Shown in pieces: positions 1 through 7,292 of a stretch of 38,841 nt of DNA. The translations under genes and the position numbers were made by a program. Position 1 is the first letter of the stretch; every line of letters starts with the position of its first letter. Source of the DNA: Thermaceae bacterium (GTDB taxonomy: Bacteria > Deinococcota > Deinococci > Deinococcales > Marinithermaceae); assembly GCA_026981865.1 (NCBI GenBank), contig JALSIA010000215.1:1-38841 (forward strand), in the 5' to 3' direction. The notes under the pieces are model-generated. The model made no database searches. It had not been told where the DNA came from and saw only the letters and a list, made by a program, of their open reading frames with translations.

Positions 1-226
1 GCTGGTCTTCGATCGCCTCCACCACCACGTCGGGGCGCAGCACCATGCCCGCGCCCCCGCCGTAAGGGTAGTCGTCCACCTGGCGGTGCTTGCCCGGGGC
101 GTAGTCGCGAATGTCGCGGATGTCGATCCGGATCAGGTCGCGCTGGATGGCCTTGGCCAGGAGCGCCTCTTCGGTCCAGGGCCGGATGAGGCGGGGAAAC
201 AGGGTGAGGACGGTGTACCGGAGCAC
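1..226 (-). CDS. trmD: tRNA (guanine-N1-)-methyltransferase TrmD, N-terminal part (cut by window edge)
   Basis: TrmD makes m1G37 in tRNAs from S-adenosylmethionine, which prevents frameshifting. Only about 75 N-terminal residues lie in the window. They read VLRYTVLTLFPRLI and then a DYPYGGGAGMVLRP segment, the typical conserved start of the SPOUT-fold TrmD. The start is a GTG at 226 with a GGAG about 6 nt upstream, placed two bases after the rimM stop codon. It is the last visible gene of the ffh-rpsP-khpA-rimM-trmD operon, a common bacterial gene order that supports the call. The rest of the gene lies beyond the left edge. Confidence 0.93.
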   Translation of the reverse strand, partial: MLRYTVLTLFPRLIRPWTEEALLAKAIQRDLIRIDIRDIRDYAPGKHRQVDDYPYGGGAGMVLRPDVVVEAIEDQ

Positions 227-228
227 CG

Positions 229-705
229 CTACTCCAACAGCCCCTCGGGAGGCTCGACAAGGCGCACCGCCCCCTCGGCGACCTCGACGTAAGGCGCCTG
301 CAAGGGAACGAGCAGCCGGCGTGCGCCCCTGCGGACGACGAGCACGTCCTGCGCCCCGGTGTCCATCACGTCCACGACCTCGCCCAAGGCTTCCTCGCCC
401 AGGAAGACCGGAAGGCCGACGAGCTGGAAGTAGTACCAGCCTCCTTCGGGTTCGGGCAGGTTCTCGGGCTCGAGCAGGACGTCGCGGCCCGCGAGTTCCT
501 CGGCCGCTTCGCGCGACTCCACGCCCATGAAGTAGACGACCAAGTCCTCCCCCAGGGGCTCCACGCGCGCCACGGCGCGCCAGCCCAGACCCTCAAGGTA
601 GACCCGGGGCTGGTCGAGCAACGCTTCGGGGGCTTCGCTGCGGAACTTCAGGCCGCCCCCGAGGGCGTGCGGCCGGCCCAAACGACCGATGCGAACCAGG
701 TTCAC
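229..705 (-). CDS. rimM: Ribosome maturation factor RimM
   Basis: RimM binds ribosomal protein uS19 and helps mature the head of the 30S subunit. The 158-residue product has the family's usual length and layout. It starts with an N-terminal RimM beta-barrel (VRIGRLGRPHALGGGLKF, near residues 4-21) and ends with a PRC-barrel half (about residues 90-155) that includes LGEVVDVMDTGAQDVLVV. Its ATG overlaps the end of the upstream KH-protein gene by 4 nt (ATGA), and trmD begins 2 nt after its stop, so it is translationally coupled on both sides. Position between khpA/rpsP and trmD is the classical one. Confidence 0.95.
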   Translation of the reverse strand: MNLVRIGRLGRPHALGGGLKFRSEAPEALLDQPRVYLEGLGWRAVARVEPLGEDLVVYFMGVESREAAEELAGRDVLLEPENLPEPEGGWYYFQLVGLPVFLGEEALGEVVDVMDTGAQDVLVVRRGARRLLVPLQAPYVEVAEGAVRLVEPPEGLLE

Positions 706-920
706 CGCACCTCGACGGAAACCTTACCGCGCGCGAAGGCGCGCACCACCGTGCGAATGCTTTCGATTACCCGGCCGCGGCGTCCGATGATGCGGCCCTT
801 CTCCTCGGCCGGCACCTCGATGTAGTAGACGACCCCGCCCTTGGCGCGGCGTTCCTCCACCCGCACGCCCTCCGGGTGGTCCACCACGGCCTTGGCCAGG
901 TACTCGACGACCTCGCGCAT
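702..920 (-). CDS. khpA: KhpA-type single-KH-domain RNA-binding protein
   Basis: A 72-residue protein made of one KH domain. The nucleic-acid-binding GxxG loop is present as IIGRRGRVI (about residues 44-52). Proteins of this family (KhpA/YlqC) bind many RNAs and in Firmicutes act with KhpB in envelope and cell-length control; its role in this lineage is not known to me. It lies between rpsP and rimM, its usual genomic place, and overlaps rpsP by one base and rimM by four bases. The symbol is given by family and position. Confidence 0.9.
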   Translation of the reverse strand: MREVVEYLAKAVVDHPEGVRVEERRAKGGVVYYIEVPAEEKGRIIGRRGRVIESIRTVVRAFARGKVSVEVR

Positions 921-1207
921 CAGGATTCGGCGGCGGCTTCCTCGGCGGGGGCGGGCTCGCCCTTGCGGTAGACGCCGGCGAGTTTGAGGATGCGGCGCGC
1001 GGTGTTCGTGGGCTGGGCGCCGACGGAAAGCCAGTAGCGGGCGCGCTCCACGTCGACCTTGTACCAGTTCGGCGTGGTCTTGCGCGGATCGTAGTACCCG
1101 ATCTTCTCGATGTACTTGCCGTCGCGCTTCTGGCGCACGTCGGTCACGACGATGCGGTAGTGGGGGTTGAACTTCGAACCGAAACGAGCCAAACGAATCT
1201 TTACCAT
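920..1207 (-). CDS. rpsP: 30S ribosomal protein bS16
   Basis: Structural protein of the small ribosomal subunit, 95 residues. The start [20 protein letters not shown] and the segment [11 protein letters not shown] (about residues 33-43) are diagnostic for bS16. The C-terminal tail after about residue 82 is rich in Ala and Glu ([11 protein letters not shown]) and is probably disordered. The gene starts 7 nt after the ffh stop codon, with an AGGAGG ribosome-binding site visible just upstream on the minus strand, and its stop overlaps the khpA start by one base. Confidence 0.97.
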   Translation of the reverse strand: MVKIRLARFGSKFNPHYRIVVTDVRQKRDGKYIEKIGYYDPRKTTPNWYKVDVERARYWLSVGAQPTNTARRILKLAGVYRKGEPAPAEEAAAES

Positions 1208-1214
1208 TGCGTTC

Positions 1215-2519
1215 CTACCTCCTGCCGAAGAAACCGCGGCGCTTGCGCGGGCTCTTGGCGAGCGTTTTCATCATGCCCTTCGTCTCCTCGAAGGTCTTGA
1301 TGAGCCGGTTGATCTCCTGCACGCTGGTGCCGCTGCCCCGGGCGATGCGGCGCCGGCGTGAGGCGTTGAGGATCCGCGGGTTCCTGCGCTCCGCGGGGGT
1401 CATGGACTGGATGATGGCCTCCAGGTGCTTGGTGGCTTTGGGGTCGAGCTGGAAGTTCTGGGGCAGGGCCCGGCTGAGGCCCGGAATCATCTTGATCAGC
1501 TCCGTCATCGAGCCCATCTTCTGGATCTGCTTCATCTGGGCGAGCAGGTCGTTGAGGTCGAACTCGTGCGGGGCCTTGTCGGGCTCTTCCAACTCGGCGG
1601 CCTGAGCGCGCTCCATCAGCGTCTGGATGTCGCCCATGCCGAGGATGCGCTGGGCCAGGCGGTCGGGGTAGAACGGTTCGATACCGTCGAGCTTTTCCGA
1701 GGTGCCGCCGAAGTAGATGGGCTTGCCCGTCACGTAGCGGGCGGAAAGCGCCGCACCGCCGCGAGCGTCGCCGTCGAGCTTGGTGAGGATGAGGCCAGAC
1801 ACGCCGATGCGCTCGTCGAAGGTGCGGGAGACGCCCAGCGCCTCCTGCCCCATCATGGCGTCGACGACGAGCAGGGTCTCGGTGGGCTCGAGCTCGTCCT
1901 TGAGTCGGGCCAGCTCGTCCATCAGGGCCTCGTCGATCTGCAAGCGGCCCGCGGTGTCGACGATGACTAGGTCGCGGTAGTCCTTCGCCAGGTGCTCGCG
2001 CAGGCGGCGGGCGGTTTCGGCCGGCTTTTCGCCGTTCTGCACCTCGAGCACCGGAACCCCCACCTGCTCGGCGAGGATGCGCAGCTGGTCGCGGGCCGCG
2101 GGCCGCTGGGTATCGGCGGCCACCAGGAGCGGCCGGCGGCCTTTGCTCTTGTAGAGCCGGGCCAGCTTGCCGGCGGCGGTGGTCTTACCGGTACCCTGGA
2201 GGCCAACCAGGAACCAGACGTTGCCCTCGTGCTTCAGCTCGGGCTGCTTGGGCTCGGAGCCCAAAAGCTCCTTGAGCTCGTCGTAGACGATGGTGTAGAT
2301 CTGCTCGGCGGGCGTGAGCGACTCGTAGACCTTCTGCCCCAGCGCCTTTTCCTGAACGCGTTTGGTAAAGGCCTTGGCCACCTCGAAGTTGACGTCGGCC
2401 TCGAGCAGGCTCATGCGGATCTCGCGCATGACCTTCTTGAGGTCGGCCTCGCCGATGCGCCCGCGGCCGCGCAGGCCGTCGAGCGTTTGTTGTAGTCTGC
2501 GGCTCAGGTTCTCGAACAT
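1215..2519 (-). CDS. ffh: Signal recognition particle protein Ffh (SRP54)
   Basis: GTPase of the signal recognition particle. It binds 4.5S RNA and the signal sequences of nascent membrane proteins and docks with FtsY. The 434 residues show the N domain (1-90), the G domain with the P-loop GLQGTGKTT (106-114), DTAGR and [10 protein letters not shown], and a C-terminal methionine-rich M domain containing the RNA-contacting [14 protein letters not shown]. The tail is basic ([12 protein letters not shown]). The ATG at 2519 follows GGGAG by 4 nt. It is the first gene of the operon and has a promoter at 2547-2576. Length is normal for the family. Confidence 0.97.
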   Translation of the reverse strand: MFENLSRRLQQTLDGLRGRGRIGEADLKKVMREIRMSLLEADVNFEVAKAFTKRVQEKALGQKVYESLTPAEQIYTIVYDELKELLGSEPKQPELKHEGNVWFLVGLQGTGKTTAAGKLARLYKSKGRRPLLVAADTQRPAARDQLRILAEQVGVPVLEVQNGEKPAETARRLREHLAKDYRDLVIVDTAGRLQIDEALMDELARLKDELEPTETLLVVDAMMGQEALGVSRTFDERIGVSGLILTKLDGDARGGAALSARYVTGKPIYFGGTSEKLDGIEPFYPDRLAQRILGMGDIQTLMERAQAAELEEPDKAPHEFDLNDLLAQMKQIQKMGSMTELIKMIPGLSRALPQNFQLDPKATKHLEAIIQSMTPAERRNPRILNASRRRRIARGSGTSVQEINRLIKTFEETKGMMKTLAKSPRKRRGFFGRR

Positions 2520-2546
2520 AGCGCTCCCGGCTCCAGGCCAGCGCTA

Positions 2547-2576
2547 AGCATAGCCCCACGACCTTGAGCATGTCAA
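2547..2576 (-). promoter_or_regulatory. Sigma-70-type promoter of the ffh-rpsP-khpA-rimM-trmD operon
   Basis: Read on the minus strand, TTGACA (2571-2576) is followed after 18 nt by TATGCT (2547-2552). The -35 matches consensus at all six positions. The 5' leader to the ffh ATG would be about 20 nt and carries a GGGAG ribosome-binding site. Confidence 0.75.
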
Positions 2577-2676
2577 CCGCAATTTATCTGATGTTTTAAG
2601 CGATGCGCCCAGCGCGGTATGCACCCTTGCCCACGCGGTTATCCAGCGGCGTGCAAACGGAGGATTTCGCGTTACG

Positions 2677-2685
2677 TGCTAGACT
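2677..2685 (+). promoter_or_regulatory. Possible extended -10 promoter of mgtE
   Basis: TGC followed directly by TAGACT (2680-2685) forms an extended -10 element about 45 nt before the mgtE ATG. No convincing -35 stands 16-18 nt upstream, so the call is tentative. The short leader holds a small stem (GGCTT/AAGCC) and a GCAGGAGG ribosome-binding site. It is too short for the known Mg2+ M-box riboswitch. Confidence 0.4.
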
Positions 2686-2730
2686 GAGCTTTGGCTTTCT
2701 CGAAGCCGAATCCCCGCTGCAGGAGGCTCC

Positions 2731-4095
2731 ATGCGGACCCAGGTGCGCGAAAACTTGTTCGATTCCCTGACCCGCGCCCTGCAAAAAGGGGACGTGGCGC
2801 TCGTCCAGGCGCTGGGCGACAAGATCCACCCCCAGGAGATCCTGGAGCACTGGGACGACCTTCCGGGCGAACACCAGTACGTCCTCCTCACCTACCTGGA
2901 CGCCGAAGCCGCCGCCCAGGTCTTCAGCGAGCTCGACCCCGAGGACCAGGCGGAGTTTCTGGAAACCCTGCCCCCCTGGCGGGTGCGCCAGATCCTCGAG
3001 GAGCTGGACCCCGACGACCTGACCGACGCACTGCAGGCGGTCGAGGAAGAAGACCCGGCCCTGGCGCGCCAGCTCAAGGAGTGGCTCGACCCCAAGACGC
3101 GGGCCGAGGTCGAAGCGCTTTCGGCCTACGACGAGGACGACGCCGGCGGCCTGATGACGCCGGAGTACGTGGCGGTCCGCGCAGGCATGACGGTGGACGA
3201 GGTGCTCCGGTTCCTGCGGCGCGCCGCCCCGGACGCGGAAACCGTCTACTACCTCTACGTGCTCGACGACGAGGGCCACCTCGTGGGCGTGCTCAGCCTG
3301 CGGGACCTGATCGTGGCCGACCCGTCGATGCGGGTGGCCGAGATCATGAACCCCGACGTCATCCACGTGACCACCGGGACCGACCAGGAAGAGGTGGCCC
3401 GGGTAATGGCCGACTACGACCTCACCGTCGTTCCCGTCACCGACGACGAGGGCCGGCTCGTCGGGATCGTGACCATCGACGACGTGATCGACGTGCTCGA
3501 GGAAGAGGCCACCGAGGACATCCACCGCCTGGGCGCGGTGGACGCCCCCGAGCTGGTCTACAGCCGCTCGAACGCCTGGGAACTGTGGAGTGCCCGTGCC
3601 CGCTGGCTGGTCATCCTGATCGTCACCGGCATGTTCACCTCCACCATCCTGGCGGGCTTCTCGTCGGTGCTCGAGGCCACCACCGCCCTGGCGTTCTACA
3701 TTCCGGTACTCCTGGGCACCGGAGGCAACACCGGCAACCAGTCGTCCACCCTGATCGTGCGCGCCCTGGCCACCCGCGACATCGACCTGAGCGACTGGCC
3801 GCACGTGCTCTTCAAGGAGCTGGGCGTCGGCGTTCTCCTGGGCCTCACCCTCTCGGCGCTGATCGCCCTCAAGGTGGCCCTCGACGGCTACCTGGGCGTC
3901 ACACCGGTGGTGGCGCTGGCGCTCTTCCTGCTCGTCATCGTCGCCAACCTGGCGGGCGCGCTGCTGCCGATCGTGCTGGAAAAGCTGGGGCTGGATCCGG
4001 CCCTCATCTCGAACCCGCTCATTGCCACCGTCTCCGACGTTTCCGGACTCGTCATCTACCTGAGCGTGGCGCGCGTGCTCCTGGGGACGGGATGA
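2731..4095 (+). CDS. mgtE: Magnesium transporter MgtE
   Basis: Gated Mg2+ channel/transporter of the cytoplasmic membrane. The 454 residues carry the acidic superhelical N domain (about 1-130), two CBS domains (about 140-255, with MTPEYVAVR and IMNPDVIHV at their starts), a plug helix and a five-helix membrane domain (about 290-454). The membrane domain has the family motif GTGGNTGNQSS (329-339) and TVSDVSG near 433-439, whose aspartate matches the pore aspartate known from T. thermophilus MgtE. In that protein Mg2+ bound between N, CBS and plug domains closes the pore; the many Asp/Glu residues fit this. The ATG follows GGAGG. The gene stands alone, divergent from ffh. Confidence 0.95.
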   Translation: MRTQVRENLFDSLTRALQKGDVALVQALGDKIHPQEILEHWDDLPGEHQYVLLTYLDAEAAAQVFSELDPEDQAEFLETLPPWRVRQILEELDPDDLTDALQAVEEEDPALARQLKEWLDPKTRAEVEALSAYDEDDAGGLMTPEYVAVRAGMTVDEVLRFLRRAAPDAETVYYLYVLDDEGHLVGVLSLRDLIVADPSMRVAEIMNPDVIHVTTGTDQEEVARVMADYDLTVVPVTDDEGRLVGIVTIDDVIDVLEEEATEDIHRLGAVDAPELVYSRSNAWELWSARARWLVILIVTGMFTSTILAGFSSVLEATTALAFYIPVLLGTGGNTGNQSSTLIVRALATRDIDLSDWPHVLFKELGVGVLLGLTLSALIALKVALDGYLGVTPVVALALFLLVIVANLAGALLPIVLEKLGLDPALISNPLIATVSDVSGLVIYLSVARVLLGTG

Positions 4096-4294
4096 AGCTG
4101 GAGGTCGCCCGCGAGCGGTCCAAGGGCCGCCGGGAACGCCGAGAGAGGAGCCGCGGGCCGGGTCAACTGCGGCTTTCCCCCGGCGTCACGAATCCCGCCG
4201 ACGGTGGGGAAGCGGACGGGGTGGTGCTGGGGCCGCCGAAATCGCGAACGCACCCCCCGCGGGTGGGACCCGTACGGCTCGCCGGCGGCGCATT
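4096..4294. other. Convergent intergenic gap between mgtE and the HMG-CoA lyase-like gene
   Basis: I see no gene here. The only structure is a short GC hairpin, CACCC/GGGTG at 4251-4265, without a T-run on either strand. It could slow both converging transcripts, but it is not a convincing intrinsic terminator. Confidence 0.5.
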
Positions 4295-5164
4295 CTAACC
4301 GTAGCGCCCTCGCAGATCGAGCGCTTCGGCGGCGAGGTCGCCGAGCACGGCCGTGTCGACCCCCGACCGCAGACCGCGCGCTTCCAGGTGCGGCACCACC
4401 ACCTCGGTCGGAAGGTTGCCCACCAGCTCGTCGCCGGCGAAAGGGCAGCCGCCCACACCGCCCAGCGCCCCCTCGAGCCAGCGCACGCCCGCGTCCAGCA
4501 CCGCGTCCACCTTGGCCCGCACCTCGTCCGGATCGGGGCGGCTGTGCAGGTGGGCGCCCAGGTCGGCAGCGCCGTGCGCGGCGGCTACGGCCGCCAGCAC
4601 CTGGTGGATGCGCTCGGGTCCGGCCACCCCGTAGGTGTCGGCGATGGCAATGCGGCGCACGCCCAGGCCGCGCAGGCGGCCGACGAAGTCCACCACCGCT
4701 TCGGGGCCCCAGGGGTCGCCGTAGGGGTTGCCGAAGCCCATGGAGACGTAGACCACCAGCTCGAGCCCGCTGCTCCGCGCGCGCCCCAACATCCGTTCCA
4801 CCAGCGGCCACGAGTCCGCGATCGAGCGGCGGGTGTTCTTCTGCTGGAAGGTCTCGCTGATCGAAAAGGGGTAGCCCACCGAGGTCAGGTTCTCCGCCTC
4901 GAGCGCCCGCTCCATCCCCCGCTCGTTGGCGACGATGGCCAGGTAGTCGCGCCCGTCGGGCGGGGGCAGCTGCGCGAGCACCTCTTCGGAACCGGCCATC
5001 TGCGGCACCCACTTGGGCGAAACGAAGCTGGCCAGGTCGAGGTGATCGAAGCCGGCATCCAGCAACCGCCGCAGGAAGGCCACCTTTTCTTCGGTGGGGA
5101 TGACCCGGGCCAGACCCTGCCAGGCGTCCCGGGGGCACTCAACGTAGACCGCGCGCCCTTCCAC
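4295..5164 (-). CDS. Hydroxymethylglutaryl-CoA lyase-like protein (unusual sequence type)
   Basis: HMG-CoA lyase cleaves HMG-CoA into acetoacetate and acetyl-CoA, the last step of leucine breakdown. The 289-residue TIM-barrel protein keeps the expected functional residues: Arg12-Asp13 in ECPRDAWQG, the His pair in GAHLHS (205, 207), the catalytic Cys240 in GGCPFAGDELVGN and Asn250. The usual N-terminal GPRDGLQNE is replaced by CPRDAWQGL, and the glycine-rich Cys loop differs from GCPYAPGASGN. From memory, this pattern, with SISETFQ and MGFGNPYGDPW, resembles lyases of Bacteroidetes more than classical MvaB. It lies 9 nt after a carboxyltransferase gene, which supports acyl-CoA catabolism. A related aldol-lyase on another CoA substrate is possible. 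Confidence 0.78.
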   Translation of the reverse strand: MEGRAVYVECPRDAWQGLARVIPTEEKVAFLRRLLDAGFDHLDLASFVSPKWVPQMAGSEEVLAQLPPPDGRDYLAIVANERGMERALEAENLTSVGYPFSISETFQQKNTRRSIADSWPLVERMLGRARSSGLELVVYVSMGFGNPYGDPWGPEAVVDFVGRLRGLGVRRIAIADTYGVAGPERIHQVLAAVAAAHGAADLGAHLHSRPDPDEVRAKVDAVLDAGVRWLEGALGGVGGCPFAGDELVGNLPTEVVVPHLEARGLRSGVDTAVLGDLAAEALDLRGRYG

Positions 5165-5173
5165 CGCCGCCCC

Positions 5174-6835
<1,662 letters not shown>

Positions 6836-6841
6836 GGCTTC

Positions 6842-6847
6842 AGTATA
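6842..6847 (-). promoter_or_regulatory. Leaderless-type -10 box of the carboxyltransferase gene
   Basis: On the minus strand TATACT is followed by 6 nt (GAAGCC) and the ATG at 6835. Transcription would start at or within a base or two of the start codon. A -35 hexamer is not evident. Confidence 0.6.
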
Positions 6848-6884
6848 TCGGTTTTAAAGCGCTCGGTCGTTTTTTCGTTATACG

Positions 6885-6914
6885 TTGGGGCCCGCCGCGA
6901 AGCGCTGCTATACT
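6885..6914 (+). promoter_or_regulatory. Promoter of the valS T-box leader
   Basis: TTGGGG (6885-6890), an 18-nt spacer and TATACT (6909-6914) form a plausible sigma-70-type promoter. The start would be near 6921, immediately before the structured leader RNA. Confidence 0.6.
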
Positions 6915-7123
6915 CGGGACAAGGCCGCCCCTGGCCTTGAACAGGGGCCTGCTCGGGAGGAGTAGGCGGCCCGCCCGGCTCCAGAGAGGGCCCCCACGGC
7001 TGGAAGGGGCCCGCCGGAGCCCCGCCGAACGTCGCCCGAGCCGCCGCGGGAAGAACCGCCGCAAGGCTCAGTAGACCCCGCCGGGTGCGCCCGTTACAGC
7101 GCGTAAGAGTGCGGGATTTGGCA

Positions 7124-7179
7124 TGTGGCGTGTGGCTTGTGGCTCGCAGGATCGATCGACACCACGAACCACCTACCAC
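7124..7179 (+). repeat. GTGG-repeat imperfect inverted repeat inside the T-box leader
   Basis: The left arm near 7125-7142 carries three GTGG units (GTGGCGTGTGGCTTGTGG). The right arm at about 7162-7179 is CCACGAACCACCTACCAC. They can form an imperfect 18-bp hairpin around an ATCGATCGAC core. It lies where stems II/III would be expected, between stem I and the antiterminator. It may be stem III or an inserted repeat. Confidence 0.6.
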
Positions 7180-7236
7180 TAGCTACAGGCCGCGGCCGCA
7201 GGCCGCTCCCGAAGCGCGGTGGTACCGCGGGGAGTC

Positions 7237-7268
7237 CTCCTCGTCCGCGCGCGGACGTGGGGCTTTTT
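7237..7268 (+). terminator. T-box regulated intrinsic terminator before valS
   Basis: CGTCCGCGCGCGGACG (7242-7257) is a perfect palindrome extended by further pairs across a T-T mismatch (7237-7240 with 7259-7262) and followed by CTTTTT (7263-7268). The CGTCC...GGACG arms just after the T-box sequence are the standard arrangement. The hairpin would end transcription unless uncharged tRNA-Val stabilises the antiterminator. Confidence 0.85.
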
Positions 7269-7292
7269 CTTGGCCCCCTACCGGAGGTACGC

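Larger units (their letters stand above)
6921..7292 (+). promoter_or_regulatory. T-box leader (tRNA-Val-sensing riboswitch) of valS
   Basis: A T-box riboswitch reads the charging state of a tRNA through its anticodon and free CCA end. Stem I is visible: GCTCGGG (6951-6957) pairs with CCCGAGC (7035-7041). Above it lies an internal loop with AGTA (6961-6964) on one side and GAAC-GTC-G (7027-7034) on the other. GTC (7031-7033) is a valine codon and sits at the specifier position. Above that are GGCGG/CCGCC, GGCTCC/GGAGCC and GGGCCCC/GGGGCCC helices. The T-box GCGGTGGTACCGCG is at 7216-7229; its TGGT bulge can pair with an ACCA tRNA end. A terminator follows at 7237-7268. An extra hairpin precedes stem I (6927-6948) and a repeat-rich one lies at 7124-7179. 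Confidence 0.9.

Noticed and set aside
2686-2730. Possible Mg2+ riboswitch before mgtE
   Set aside because: The leader after the likely -10 is only about 45 nt, far shorter than an M-box, and shows only a 5-bp stem.
2596-3804. A 402-codon open frame antisense to mgtE
   Set aside because: Its product is rich in Gly, His, Val and Asp from reversed codons and has no domain; mgtE on the other strand is a clear full-length family member. Such shadows are expected in GC-rich DNA.
4056-5138. Long minus-strand frame overlapping the HMG-CoA lyase-like gene
   Set aside because: Arg/Gly/Pro-rich shadow in another frame; the lyase frame keeps all catalytic motifs.
7125-7292. Upstream in-frame extension of valS by 56 codons
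   Set aside because: It would translate the T-box, antiterminator and terminator. The ATG at 7293 has a good ribosome-binding site and the conserved start.
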